Assembly: GCA_008360955.1 (NCBI GenBank)
Contig: LUCM01010546.1
Location: forward strand, 158,560 to 222,559
Direction of reading: 5' to 3'
From: Fasciolopsis buskii
Taxonomy: Eukaryota; Platyhelminthes; Trematoda; Plagiorchiida; Fasciolidae
Length of the DNA: 64,000 bases
How positions within the stretch are numbered: position 1 is the first letter of the stretch; each line of letters starts with the position of its first letter. The position numbers and the translations under genes are program-made. The notes beneath the pieces are model-generated. The model made no database searches. It saw nothing but the letters and a program-made list of their open reading frames with translations, and had not been told where the DNA came from. Positions 47,083 through 59,800 of this stretch are shown here, piece after piece.

Positions 47083-50000
47083 GTGAGTATTGCTTGTTCA
47101 TCCGAAGTCGGACTAAATGCCACTGGCAAGTGTAACATCAAATTCCCCAGTGCAGACAGCCATTACTGGTTTCATCCTGGCAAGGAGGAACTCAAAGTCA
47201 GCAAGAAAAAACAAGATCTATGATTCAACACGGCATTTCCGCTCTACTCTTATGTCAAACTGGGGCACTAGGAATCACCGTGGGATGCTTCAAAAGTTAG
47301 CCGATCAGCCTTACTATGGTTTTGATCTCCGCTCCAACTATCCCGTCCAACAGTAGTATGTGGACGTGATCTTAAAAGCCTCCGTGCTAAATCGAAAAAT
47401 TTACATACTCGGCCAAACCAAGAAGAATTCCGCTGAGACCAAATATTTATCCCCGCAACGTTTAACGTCCTACTCCTGCTTACTTTACCAACATTTGCGC
47501 TTCTTTTCGGTACATAAGTTTAAGGAGGACAACGAAAGATAATGAATCCAGAGGCATTTTCAGCCAAACCAGTCATTCTGATAAAACTATATTATGCTTC
47601 AACAAATGGTATGGGGTTTTGTTCACTTAAACTAAATTATGGAGTATGCAATGAATGCCAGCTATTTTCAGGGCTGTCAAGCATTGCTGTCGATTGGATT
47701 AAGCAACATATAATGGTTGATTATTAGGATGTCCAATTATCTATAAACTGTTTTGCTCCGGATTTCGAGTGTAAACGACATAGCAGTGTTTAGGGGGGAT
47801 TTTACTACGCTTTAGAGAGTTAACAAATGTGCATCGGATAGCGACCATAAGATCAGTGCTATCAAAATAAACTTTTCTTTACACCAAACATTCATACCAA
47901 TCCAGCTTTGCAACTAATTAGCCAGAGAACACAATTTCCCTCAGGGTTAAATTAGCTCGGCCTCACCATCATACAAAGCAGACAAATCGTGAATGACATA
48001 AAACAGCGCATTGATGCGGCCTGAACGACTTTTGCACAAATCCGGTCTCAAAATCAGAGGTTTAATGCAGCCGTTTGGTCAGTGTTATTGAGTAACATTA
48101 AAACCTGGACATTAAAAGCCACGAAAACCAGAAGACAAGTGTTTTTCGATCACTACTGCACTGTCTATTTCAAAATTCAGCTGGCATGGCGGAATCTCCG
48201 ACGGAACGAGTAGAAATCGTCTTTCAGCAAGCACACCACCGTGCCGAATGAGACGGTATGAAAACGTCTTTCGTGGCCTGACTAAGGTTGAACCGCAAGC
48301 TGTCGTGGTCGACGAGAAAAACAACTAAAAATCTGGCTTGATACCGTTTTTGAAGACGAAGCGACTTGGCCTTTGTGCGGCCTGCAGCTCTCGGATAAGT
48401 GAATTGAAGTAAGTTGACTTCTGTAGGCAACTTGCTGCTTGTTGCCATACATGGGCTGCTGGGACCAAAGACAGTCGTAAAGCCGGCTTATCCGATTCAA
48501 GAAATCAGCCGCAGTAAAACTGAAAACAAACAGCCAGTTTTGCTTTCCGTAGTTTTATCTCAGTTTACATTGGATGGAACGAGTCGCAAAGATGGCTACA
48601 ATGCGGCTGAAACTTTTAGTGTGTGGGACGCCGTCCGGATGAAGTTGAAAATTTGACCTAAACCAAAATACTTTTGCTAACTCACCATCTATTTAGGCGT
48701 TTTTGTGTGCCGACTAATGGTCCTAAACGGTACCACATTACATATGATATACTTTTAGATAGGATCCTCGATTAAACTCGGAGACATTTTGCCACTCAAG
48801 TTTGGATGCTATTATCATGCTTCTGGTCATTTAATTTAAGACCCAGGCCCCCAATGACACATACGGACGAGCAAGCCCTTCACAGCTTATAACCATCATC
48901 AGGGGGGTTAATATATCAAAAGCGAACCTGTCAAATTTATACATTGCAACTAAGGCAGGGGCGTTTGTATAGGTAGGGTCGCTAACATTCGGCTTGAGAC
49001 TTGTTCACCCATCCACTTTCCTGACATGCACTATGTGGATCCCCACTAATAAGAAATTCGTTTTATTTCAAAACTGATCGGTTTACGGGTACGCGAACAT
49101 AAAAGATCAATGGAATAAGGAAAGTTGAATTATGGGAAAATTATATCAACAAGGCATTGAAGATTGATAGGCTTTTACTAAGATGGATTAAACGATGGCC
49201 GCATGACTGAGATTTCTTGCATCCTTTGGTAACGAAGGAAAAATTACATAGAAAATACAAGTTCTGCGGCCAAATACCTCACGGGATTTGAACCTAGTCT
49301 AAGAATACGGGATAAACTGGAACGACACACTTCGAGAACGAGGAATCTATGTAACCTTTGGAGTTCAAGAAAATGCCTTGTAGCAAGTTGAAGCGGAGTG
49401 TTTGTAAGAACTAACAACCGACTAATATGCAGCATGTTTATAAACGTCCCGAATGCTGCTGATTGCCAGCCATAGAAGTTCAAATTATTGACTTATAACC
49501 CCTCAAAATTTTGTCAAGATAATATGATTCGTGTTTTTCCCCTGAAATTCTCATATCCGTCACACGGGTGGTCACATTTGTTAATAACACAGTAATCGAG
49601 CACCTGTATGCAAAGGGTGGGACATTGCATGACAGTTTCATGGCTGTAGTGCTCAAATCCTCACAATCTTCGGATCTATGCTGAAACAGTTGCTGTGATA
49701 AAATAGCAAAAATATCCCTAAGATTGGATATCACTGGAACAATAGGGCCAATCAGTTTCATATATGCAGCTGGAGTTGCTTGTGATGGTGCATCTCCTGT
49801 AAGTTCGTAATATGGACCTCAGTATGTTTAGTAAGATTCCAATGCGTTTTTGTCACGATTCCCCTGTGTGGTAAAATAACGTTACAAATACTGAAATGCC
49901 TACTGTGGTTCGGTAAAGTCAGTTTGTCTCTAATGCTGGAAGTAAATTCACAAATCTAGCCTGCCATCAAATGAGTGATTAAACGTTCACAACATACTTT

Positions 50001-50895
50001 GGAATTCATAAGCATCGCTTTACGGATGGAATGAGCCACAAAGTATTTAACAAAATAAAAACGACAAAACTCCAACTTATTCTTCTCTCACACTTGTCCT
50101 ATTCAACTCATTTGTATCATTTCTACCTCAAATGCATTTAACGGTACTCCGTTGGTTGGAAAACCTGGTGACTATTGAACTTGAAAGCCGCAAGTCGCTT
50201 TTTATTCTACTAAAATCCCAGCTCATCCGCCAACCTCGAAAACCTTCAACAATAATGAAAATAGCAAATCCCCTTTCTGTATGCATTAGACACGATGAAA
50301 TATCGTCCAAATACAGAATGATTACGAAAACAGTTAAATCAATCCAGCAACGGTCAATGAACAGAAAAAATTTTGCAGTCGACCGAACGAGATTAGAGGC
50401 GATGAAGTTCATTTTGGGAGTTAACTACTGAAATGCTTTAGGGTAGCCAGTACATTGTAACAAAAATTGAGGAACTGCGAGTGTGTTTGTTGCTGGGTGA
50501 TAAATTGCTATATCACCACCAATAAAATATCGTCGCAGAAACCAGTGTACACATTTGACCCTTGCAATAGTTTACATTAGAAGAAATACGTAAACCACAG
50601 AAATGACACGTTAGCACACTTATTAGTTGTTTCGTCTTTTACTTATTTTTTAAGGACAAGCTGACAACATGGGTACAGTGGAGGGCACTTCCTACAGCCG
50701 ATAGGGTCCAATGAGCGGCGGGAATCCGGAAAACTTGAAGGCGAAAATTGGTAAACATTAGTAAATATAACAGGAACTGTGATTTGATAACAATGTTTCT
50801 ATTTTCCCCTTACGGCTTAGCTTCACATTAGACAGTTCCATGTGACACTAGCTGTAATCGATGGTAGGTTGCTCTCGTTGAAGTGGTTTACACAG

Positions 50896-50910
50896 AAAAT
50901 TCATCAAGCT
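50896..50910 (+). CDS. possible micro-exon 28 (15 nt)
   Basis: The acceptor is GTGGTTTACACAG with TTGCTCTCG upstream and the donor GTAAGC at 50911. The phase-1 reading is N-S-S-S. It would extend the series past 47 kb; not counted in the 27. Confidence 0.33.
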
Positions 50911-51717
50911 GTAAGCTAGCTACAAAAATGTGCACGAGTCTTATCATAAGTCTAATTCAGTTATGTTTGGGAATTCTACTTCAGGAGTTATTGGAGTCGC
51001 TCAATAAACATCTACCGCAGCTTCGTTTGATTTCACTGTTATATTCACGATTATGAGAATAATGCACGTTTGCCTGCAATTCCAATGGGTAAATAGTTAC
51101 GGTTTGTTCGGACAAATGTTTTGAAAATTACAAACAGATCCCCTCCAAAAACTTGTAACCATAAGCAAACCTTAGCTTTGCGTTACGGAAGTTTTTTCCG
51201 TACTATAGAGTAAAGGGTTAATACGACGTCAATGAAAGTCGTTTTTCCACATAGTTACACTCAAATTCTCGGTGATATAATGTCATATTTATGTTTGGAT
51301 GTGTTAGGTTTTGCCATTTGTTTTGACCTAACAGTCTTATGCACAAAACTTACAAACGGATGGCTATTTTTATCCGAAATTTCACTATTTCGAAAGAGGA
51401 GACGAATATAACAGTCAGCATGAACAGTTACACAAAAGCCGACTTTGCTCAAATTCACGTGATGATCCAATCGGCCAAGTAACAATGGTCATCTGAACTC
51501 AGTACGGAATACCAACACGTATATGTTATTCTTGATTCACTGAATTAAGGGGAAATTTTCTCAGTGAGACGTACACACTAGGTGTTTGTTGCTATTTTTG
51601 GGGTACCGAAACTGAACTTAAATCTTAGTATCCTACTACCAGCCGAGTTGTATTTTTGTCTCTGCATGGTTTTGTTGAACTGCTGTCCATTCATTACTGG
51701 CCTGCTATTTCCATTCT

Positions 51718-51788
51718 TCATGGAATAATTCACCACGTGATGTCAACGCTCAACTCACCATTGAAACCTATGGAAGCACTGTACAGCT
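51718..51788 (-). repeat. SINE family B, 3' fragment
   Basis: The reverse complement carries AGCTGTACAGTGCTTCCATA to GGTGAATTATTCCATGAA, matching only the 3' 70 bp of the 30.0-30.5-kb copies. Confidence 0.65.
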
Positions 51789-52529
51789 AATTCATTCTTT
51801 CCATTCACTGGAATCTTTCATTACTGTCAGTGTTTTAGGCTCACGAACTATTCTACCGTCGTTCTAAAGTAAACCCGCTCGATGATTAATTACTAAAAAC
51901 ACTGTCGGTGTGGAAAACCACCAAATCAGCGCCATAACATTCCGACTGAAGCACACATAGAAAAATATCAACCAGTTTTTGGAGACATTTCTTCCGCACT
52001 GATTTTCAGGAATTCCGTTTATTATCCACTATTTTTTCTAAACATAATTTCTTATGAATTTCCGCGTGGCCAACTAGCTCCGGGAAGACTACCAACAGAC
52101 TGGTTTCTGATTCACATTCCGCTTTTGGTTCCGCGCGGAAGTTTGACGTCCATCATCAAGACTTGAGCCGAATGGTGCCAGGAGCTAAATTAACATACTA
52201 TGTAAATATACTCAGCGACTCGATTTACCTGTTTCGAGAAAAAGAAGCAATGCAACTTCAAGTCTCGTTACATTATTGTCATACATCTTGCCATGTGTAT
52301 TCAACTGACAACTTGCTACCTTGTGAATGGTTTTGTTACATCAAAAACATATGAGTTATCGAATTTGTGACAATATTCGTACCCCAACCCACTACTGACA
52401 GAAGCTAGGTTTATTGCTCATTTGCCTTGAAAATGTACGTGAAACAACCTACTATGAGGTAAGCTAATAGAACAAGACAGAAAGGATTAAGATAGACAGG
52501 AGACTAAGAGTGGGACTGGGAATCATGTG

Positions 52530-52870
52530 GAGGTCACACTAACCATTCCATAAGATTGAAGGGGACGTTGAAGTCTATTTTGACCAGTTCATTAAATGCG
52601 GTTTGTAAACTATCACAACAGGAATTACTCATGTGAACTCGTTGTACGATTCTGTGAACAAGATCAAAGAGCATTTCGTCATACCTAAGTGATTTGCATT
52701 TCCTAAGGAAATGAATAAGATGGGTTTGTAAGACCAACCATAGAAGATTGGATCACTTGAATTGGTGAACCGATTAGTTTTGCTATTTGAGCACAATTGT
52801 TGAGCGCAAGGTTCCAGTGTATTTATTAGGCTAATAAACGTGATATAATGAGAGAAAATACCCAATGTAA
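52530..52870 (-). pseudogene. possible LINE C-terminal fragment
   Basis: On the - strand, I-H-F-L-R-K-C-K-S-L-R-Y-D-E-M-L-F and, about 30 residues later, L-V-K-I-D-F-N-V-P-F-N-L resemble the post-RT region of CR1-like LINEs (LSYxERL, then IDFDxFFNL). It is short and shifted in frame, so tentative. Confidence 0.35.
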
Positions 52871-54763
52871 TGGAAGTTCAATACTCGCCTGATTAGCTAT
52901 TTGGTGACATCGTCGGAGGAAGCTGACATTTCTTGTTGTCGTTGTCAGTGATTTAATCCTGATGCGGCAGACTCTTGCCGCGGTTAGAGGCGACTTCTAA
53001 AACGATTTTCTAGTACACGTGGGGACTCGCACACTGTTACTCTGTAAACTGGAAACTACATGTTCAAAGCTCTGCTCTCGTGGTTCACCTCAAAGAATGG
53101 GTGAAATTATGCTATTCTAATTTGAGTGAACCATGCAATAATATTATCATTTAAGTAACATCGCCGTTCCTTTCTCACCAAAACCATTTGATTCTAAAAA
53201 GAACTGCACAGTTATACAATCTTAACGCTGGTGAATACTTTAGGAAGTGAGATCATAACCAGCTGGAGGTCAGTAATTCCACATCTGGTTGGTCGACTTC
53301 GTTTCTCACCGTTCGTTTCTCAGTAATTATTAGCGCCAGCCAGGCAACAAAGTGTGAATTGGAAACGAGTAAAGCAAAGGTCATTAACACGTTAAATCCA
53401 CAAAAAGGACTGAGTGAAAAAATACTAAATAAAACATTGCCAGCCGGATCACTTAGTGAAACGTGTGTGCACCTTTCGACAAAGCACTGACTGCTTTTCT
53501 GCATTTCGTGAAGCAAACGATTATTTTAACGGTCTCAGATTTTGCAAGGTGAATTAAACCGACGAGGAAAAGTTCATCCTGACTTTCTCTCACCTTGTAA
53601 ATACGTTTAAGGACTTATTTCCGGCAAGCGTATACGGCATACTTATTCAACTTTGATTCTGACGGACTATGACTGCTGGATGGTCTTAGCTCATGCATGA
53701 TTGTTCCAACCGGGGATTTCATGAGCACGTGGTAAAATATGGTGAAGGAATGGAATAGCCATTTGGCATCTTGCCGTCCCATGTGACTTCAGTACAGTGA
53801 TTTATGGTGTGAACGCGATGGGTAGCTTTTAGAGCAGAGTTTGTTTCAACCTAAACTCTTCCTGTATCATCCATCGCGTACAACCGACCGTCAATCGTTC
53901 GCTAACCACTTACAATCCGCCAGTCATTGATTACTGACGTCTGATTTCTAGTAGGTCTGGATGTAGACCCAGTTTGATTAAGCGTGAATGATACTGGCGG
54001 TTCCGTCCCTTCTGCGCGTCATTCCACTTCACATTTGCTCCTCGTGAAGTGAAAATTTTTGGCAACCGAGAGCTAATATTGAACAGGAAGTTACGTGCTG
54101 GTTTGTTCATGATACCATCAGCACTACTTATCACTATCAAATAAGTAGCCTATACACCTTCAGATCTTTGGTGGAACTAGCATCGGTATTGGCAAAGTTT
54201 CCACAATCTGGGCGTCTTCTTTCCTTCACAAACTTTCGAGTATTTCCCTAACAAAACAAGTCCTGAGACGTTTTTGTGAAGTGAGTGGACAGAATATTAA
54301 CAGTTATTCACAGTAAAATCCGTGCCAGCTTGCAAAAGAGTTTTGCAAATTGCTTTTCTGTGAAGTATGATTTCATTTTTCGGGGTATTCACAGTTTCAG
54401 TTAGTTTTAAACCGTTTAATCAAAGTTGCAATTACGCTTCGTGGCACTTATTTTCGGCCCTGTAGAAATTCTGCAGAGCAGCTTATTTAACTTGAAAGGG
54501 AAATTCAATTGAAGGCCAATTGTTATTTCATCCACTACCGTTGTTTAATAAACGAGGCACAGTTTTGCGGGATTCCAGAGATAGTTGGTGGAGTAGCTTT
54601 GACAAGAGTAGAGTTGCTTAAAAGTGTCCCCGGGCATATAACGAAAACTGGAACCACTTGGCCTCTCGCCGATACTGCCGTTAGCGTCAGCTTTCAAGTC
54701 CCCCGTTCAACAGCTTTTTAATTATGTGTTCCATGCAAAGCTCACTTTAAGACCGAATGATCT

Positions 54764-54916
54764 AGGGAGTGTAGCACAAAATCGATGCGCCTTGTATTGG
54801 TTTTTATTGTGAATAATAATAATAATAATAATAACAGTCTTACTGGTAGATGTAATACGCCAAAGTTTCGGCTACCGTGGTTAGTCTTTCTCAAGGCAAA
54901 TTTTACAATCAAATGC
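54764..54916 (+). repeat. Penelope-like repeat unit, direct copy with (AAT)n
   Basis: Parts A, B and C are in direct order. The A-B junction is replaced by an (AAT)n microsatellite at 54812-54834. C reads AAAGTTTCGGCTACCGTGG and ends TTTTACAATCAAATG. Confidence 0.7.
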
Positions 54917-55489
54917 AATAATCATTTCATAATCCAACTGCCTGTGGATTTCCACCATCTGTTCAAAATTGGGTGAAATTCTACAATTCCGTGGCAAAGT
55001 TTGTCGCTTATTTCATTCCATTAAGATCCACAGATAGAAAAGCCTCGATTTTGTTCCAATCAAATGTGACCACCGACACATCGTTCCACTCGCGGAGCTG
55101 TTCCAGTACCAGGACAATTCAATCGAAGTAGTGGCCAACAAGGCTATCCAGTAGTTCACTTCCACAGAAAGGGCAAATAAAGTTCAAAGCCATCACGCAG
55201 TATTTTAGCACATTTAACATCATCAAAACTTATCATCTTTGAGCTACTGTTGACTTGGGATCAATTGTAGATTTCCATTATTTTAGTTTCAATTTTAGTC
55301 CTGTTTCACACTCGAATTTGAGATTCATGAGTTGACCTTTTCTGCTTATCAGCCTTCTTGTTCGCTGAGAATGTCCTCTTCTTTGATGCATGAACCAGCT
55401 CAACAAGTTTAGATTGTTCTAAGTGTACTTGGTATTTTTTTGTTCATTCACAAACCCCGTTAGATGGCCTATGAAACTACGAAAACAAA

Positions 55490-55565
55490 TAATCCACTCA
55501 GAATTAATCTTGCCTAAGCTCGTCGGAACTCCGCAGGGATCTGTGCTCACTGCCATCTCACCAGT
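55490..55565 (+). pseudogene. RT motif scrap (GTPQGSVL)
   Basis: The + strand reads L-P-K-L-V-G-T-P-Q-G-S-V-L-T-A-I-S, an intact copy of the RT B/B' motif of CR1/Jockey-type LINEs. No neighbouring RT motif is readable, so only this scrap is claimed. Confidence 0.45.
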
Positions 55566-57357
55566 TTAATCTTCCATTTTGGAAACTGTATTATAGTGCG
55601 TAAAAATCAATGTGCTGATTCCCGCAAACCTGGGAACAGTATCCATACAATTACGAAGGACTTGGACGATTCGAATTACACATTTAGTTCGAGCTCCAAT
55701 GATTTTTCTGGGTGTATTCAAGCCAAAACATTTTAATCGCGATTTGAATTTCGTCACCGCAACAATTTTTTCGTCCGAGAAGAGAAGATAAATATTTTAC
55801 GGAGTAGCAACTTCGTTGAAGTTATTCATGTTTATCAATCGCAGGTGCCAAATCAAAGAGTTGTGGCATTTTTTCATGTCTTTCAATACTACTTCTAATT
55901 TTGTAAAGAAGTGACGCGAAAGTGGAAGCGTCTGCCGTGAGGTTGAAACTACTGCACAATCAAATTTTATTTTGAAATGCTATGAGATGGCCCCAACAGT
56001 CAGAAATTATAAAAAACGGAAAATGTGCTTACTTTTTAGCCCTTGGACGGTTGATTCAAGAACCAGAATTGAACGGTTGGCTGTACCATTCATTTGACTT
56101 CGAACTGACGCTCGAAAGAGAATTACCTAAGCAAACCTTCTACGTTGTGAAAACTGGATATTTTCAGTCTATTTGGATGTGGTTGTTCCAAAGCTAAGAG
56201 CGATGATTTTGAACTCCCTTGGTTAGCGTTTGCATTGACAGGCATGTATCCAATCTTCATTACCACTCGATGAGTTCAACTTGGCAGGTGACTGATAAAA
56301 TTTTTGCTCCTTGGTCACCAGTCACATCAGGCTTTCACAGCCGATGAATAAAACAGAACGGGTCATCAGACGGAACGTTTTAGCCAGTTAAATGCAGGTT
56401 CTATGAGCTGGCTACGTACCACCCCACTGCAATTCGACTACTGTTCACAGCTTTGCTCATTCACCGAATGTTCAAGAATTTTGACCTGAAGATATCTGTG
56501 GCGTACAAGTAAAACAAAGTATGGATGTCAACCGGGCAGAGTACTCTCCATAAATAAGAAATGTGTTCCACATCAGCCCATGGGAAAATCTGCCGAAACA
56601 GAGAGTTATATCGGGCAGTCAGCTGCAACGCAATAATGAAGAAATCTGGAGATTGCTTAGTTCCAACTGGAGACAGGCGAATTTTGCATTGCAGATGACT
56701 GATTTAAACTCGTCTTTTTATTCTTCACTGACATGATGGTCCACTGACTTGGGATCATTTTTCTAATTTTCTTCGATCGGACGGGCTTCACAAATACCCC
56801 GTGGCTCACGGAGTGAAAATGGCAACAGGTCATTTACCCATTGTGGTGGTTGTCTATAACTGAAAATCCAATTCATTCTCATCCACTTGCATCACATCCA
56901 CCGAATTCCGCTCTATATTTTTCTCCTGTAGAATATAACGTTTGTTGACAATCGAACATGAGTCAGGACATTCGGCTCAGGTAATATTTTCAAGGGCCAG
57001 CTTACTGCAAATCAGACGAACATAACTTTTGAAGCTGTGCAAAGCCGACAACTAAAATGTGGCGGATAGATCACACGAAACGTGAAGCTAAGAAAATGTA
57101 CGAACTAGGTGTCATGCACATTGTGGCACCGAAACGGGGCCGATACACCCACACACAAGGAGCGACCCGAAACGGAAATATACCCAATGTATGTTAAGTG
57201 CGAAACTCAAATATATCTCCATTGAACTCGAAAAATTTTCTCTAGTTTAACAAATCCAACCAACAGGATATCACACAGTAGGTCGATCTTCAAACGAAGT
57301 CCTAGTAAAAATGCATCGGAAATTTGTATTTGCTATCCGGATGATCCTTGGTAGATT

Positions 57358-57363
57358 TTTATT
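57358..57363 (-). terminator. possible AATAAA poly(A) signal
   Basis: AATAAA on the - strand about 460 nt beyond the stop codon of the - strand gene, with the gap in between. The hexamer is common in AT-rich DNA, so the support is positional only. Confidence 0.3.
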
Positions 57364-57391
57364 CCGATTCTTTGGCTGGATTTGACAGCAG

Positions 57392-57433
57392 GGCGTTGTA
57401 ATACAAATCGACTCTTGGCACGTACTCTTACCG
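57392..57433 (+). CDS. possible late exon of the micro-exon gene (42 nt)
   Basis: The acceptor is TTTGGCTGGATTTGACAGCAG and the donor CCG|GTAAGC, just before the second gap. It is a multiple of three and open in phase 1 (R-C-N-T-N-R-L-L-A-R-T-L-T). It would lie antisense to the inferred 3' UTR of the - strand gene, which weakens it. Confidence 0.32.
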
Positions 57434-57448
57434 GTAAGCAAAAGCACG

Positions 57449-57808
57449 NNNNNNNNNNNNNNNNNNNNNNNNNNNNNNNNNNNNNNNNNNNNNNNNNNNN
57501 NNNNNNNNNNNNNNNNNNNNNNNNNNNNNNNNNNNNNNNNNNNNNNNNNNNNNNNNNNNNNNNNNNNNNNNNNNNNNNNNNNNNNNNNNNNNNNNNNNNN
57601 NNNNNNNNNNNNNNNNNNNNNNNNNNNNNNNNNNNNNNNNNNNNNNNNNNNNNNNNNNNNNNNNNNNNNNNNNNNNNNNNNNNNNNNNNNNNNNNNNNNN
57701 NNNNNNNNNNNNNNNNNNNNNNNNNNNNNNNNNNNNNNNNNNNNNNNNNNNNNNNNNNNNNNNNNNNNNNNNNNNNNNNNNNNNNNNNNNNNNNNNNNNN
57801 NNNNNNNN
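57449..57808. other. assembly gap (360 N)
   Basis: Interrupts the sequence just 3' of the - strand secreted-protein gene, so most of its 3' UTR is unknown. Confidence 0.95.
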
Positions 57809-57823
57809 TGGCAAGTCTGTTGA

Positions 57824-57904
57824 TCAATCAACCGTATATAAACGTGACTTCAGGAGCAGACCTTCCAAAATAGCTCGATCTTCTTCACATATCTGACCAG
57901 GATT
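57824..57904 (-). CDS. small secreted-protein gene: last exon
   Basis: A classical acceptor (CCCTCCCCTCTTTCTCACAG) precedes 57904. Two readings are possible. Entered in phase 1, as the upstream exons require, it gives a short end (E-S-W-S-D-M then TGA). Entered in phase 0 it is open for 26 codons (N-P-G-Q-I-C-E-E-D-R-A-I-L to Y-T-V-D) up to TGA at 57824. The acceptor quality is the main evidence; the phase is unresolved. Confidence 0.55.
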   Translation of the reverse strand, partial: NPGQICEEDRAILEGLLLKSRLYTVD

Positions 57905-58196
57905 CTGTGAGAAAGAGGGGAGGGAAGTTGCTATCAGAAGGAATACCGTCAAAGTCAGTGCATGGAGAGATTTGTCATTTAAAATCGGCATTAATTCGGC
58001 AAAATCGGGTGTCATACTGCATTCTATACATTTTGGAAAAGCATGTCTTACCATTCTTCATTCAATTTGAATGAAAAGCGGGCCAATAACATACAAATTC
58101 AGAGACGTAACGGTTAAACTTCAGCATCTAAGGGTTAACAAATTAATTCGCTTCCAACCACAGCTCACTGGATATCAAAGTGATGCGTACCGACTG

Positions 58197-58197
<1 letters not shown>

Positions 58198-58234
<37 letters not shown>
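58198..58234. repeat. (TA)n microsatellite
   Basis: 36-37 nt of pure TA, inside the last intron of the - strand gene. Confidence 0.9.
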
Positions 58235-58235
<1 letters not shown>

Positions 58236-59009
58236 CGTAGTTCCAACTTGCAGATCTTAGGTCGTACTCTAGCCTACCGTCTGTCAACTTCTCGGTCTGG
58301 TAGCCTTAAAGTGACCGCGGCTCTCTCCGTTTCAATAGTAGGAGAAGTAGGAAATATTAGATGAAAACTTGAGCTACTTCACTAAAACATTTTGCCATCT
58401 AATCAAAATTTGAAGTAATAAATGACACGTCTGTGGTCTTAAAGAAGTTGCAAAACCTCCAAATGACCTAAAAGCTGAAATTCTCGAACACACTATTTAG
58501 AAATCTCCTGTTCAACCCTTTCCGGTATTTTAACAACAGTTTCAACTTGATTGGCAATTCTTGTGCCTTTGTTCATGTGTGAAAGTTAATCGGCAGCAGT
58601 ATTCACCACAGGAGAGCAAAGCCCACATTCTTGCAAACAAAATTTTTCGCGGATAATCCTATCTTTCTTTCAGTCGTATGAAGAGTTCCCGCAGAACTGT
58701 CCTAATTAACGCGACATGTTGCATACGACTTAGTTAACCTAATCCGCATTAATCCTGTTAGAAAGCTTCTGCTAAATTAATTTGCTCTTAAGTCAATACA
58801 TTTGGTGTTTCTATGCTAAATCAGGCTAGCTTCCAATAAGACGGTTTACGTATGTCTTCCATCAGCTAACGAATACATATAACTGAACCAAAAAACTGGA
58901 AATAATTTTCTTCCGGTGGTACATTGTTCTGTAGAACCAGTAACACTCGTTGCTGTGTCAACTTATAAACTGAGCCGAACAATACAAAATAAAGTACGGC
59001 AAATATCAC

Positions 59010-59060
59010 CTTACAGTTGTCTACGATTCGGCTAAGATCATGGTCCCGCAGAGTCATTGG
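59010..59060 (-). CDS. small secreted-protein gene: possible exon 3 (51 nt)
   Basis: The acceptor is CGCGAGTTTTAG and the donor AAG|GTGATA. It is open only in phase 0 (P-M-T-L-R-D-H-D-L-S-R-I-V-D-N-C-K) and symmetric. It does not fit the phase-1 exit of exon 2, but does fit the alternative frame of exon 2 and the long reading of the last exon. Either an alternative exon or not an exon. Confidence 0.3.
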
Positions 59061-59279
59061 CTAAAACTCGCGTTGAACAGCTGATCAATTAGTAACACGC
59101 CTCACAACTATTAGTCAACCACTTCGGTTCCGTGCCCATTCGCTAAAGTTTGAAAAGCCGGGTGCCATGGTTAAAAATAGTATTATTCTTAGCTTTCACC
59201 TATGGGTTGAACGATTAATTAATCGCATTTTGCACGTGTGTGTATGGGTGATTTAACGAAATTCAAATGTTTCATTTAC

Positions 59280-59393
59280 CTTCATTGCCTCCTTCACATA
59301 GTCCAACATGGGGATACAACGCAAGCCACGACGGATTCGAAAGAAGTGATACGCCCGTTTGATGTAGTCTTCCGGGTCTTTTTCTGCTTGAAC
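59280..59393 (-). CDS. small secreted-protein gene: exon 2 (114 nt)
   Basis: The acceptor is TTTACTAATAG and the donor AAG|GTAAAT. Length is 38 codons, phase 1 in and out. Joined to exon 1 it continues V-Q-A-E-K-D-P-E-D-Y-I-K-R-A-Y-H-F-F and then S-N-P-S-W-L-A-L-Y-P-H-V-G-L-C-E-G-G-N-E. A second frame, offset by one base after H-F-F, is also open (R-I-R-R-G-L-R-C-I-P-M-L-D-Y-V-K) and would suit exon 3 and the long last exon. The offset falls in a run of four T. No family recognised. Confidence 0.7.
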
Positions 59394-59624
59394 TATTAGT
59401 AAACAACAACATATATTCATATAGCACAGTTACAACGCAAGTCTTTTACATTGGAATAAATAAAGTTTGACGTCTATAGATGTGTCACTGATAAAGTTCA
59501 CCGGATTTCAAGGGAGTCAGAGAGCATATAAGAAGTGGACAAGAATCTGCAATCTACTCATGCCACTAAAAACAGCGACTGTATTATCAACAGTTTACAA
59601 CTGGACAAATTGTATAGCATTTAC

Positions 59625-59694
59625 CTGAACTGACAGCGTCAAGAACGAGGACAGTGAATACCGCGACCAGCAGCATTGAACGCATTTGGCTCAT
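59625..59694 (-). CDS. small secreted-protein gene: exon 1 with signal peptide
   Basis: ATG at 59694 opens 23 codons with a textbook signal peptide: a short basic start (M-S-Q-M-R-S-M), hydrophobic core L-L-V-A-V-F-T-V-L-V-L, then D-A-V-S-S with an A-x-S-type cleavage context. The exon ends CAG|GTAAAT in phase 1. A TATA box lies about 110 nt upstream. With exon 2 and the phase-1 last exon the product would be about 68 residues, secreted, with one cysteine in the mature part. Short secreted proteins of this kind are common in parasite flatworms; the function is unknown. Confidence 0.72.
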
Positions 59695-59800
59695 AGGTTG
59701 ACCAGTTGGTGCTGACCGGGGCAATTCGAAATAGCTTTCCTTCACACCTTCAGTTGTATTAAACTTCCTAGCATAAAAGACTTTCGTTCAGTTACGATGA

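Larger units (their letters stand above)
47083..54763. other. mostly unrecognised sequence
   Basis: Apart from the SINE scrap at 51.7 kb, the possible LINE fragment at 52.5-52.9 kb and two uncertain exons (49770-49798 and 50896-50910), nothing is recognised. Two antiparallel open frames of 94-99 codons at 50128-50431 overlap fully; I see no family in either. Confidence 0.35.

Noticed and set aside
57075..57150. + strand K-R-E-A-K-K-M-Y-E-L-G-V-M resembling the start of a Gypsy RT
   Set aside because: About a dozen residues with no downstream RT motifs; chance similarity cannot be excluded.
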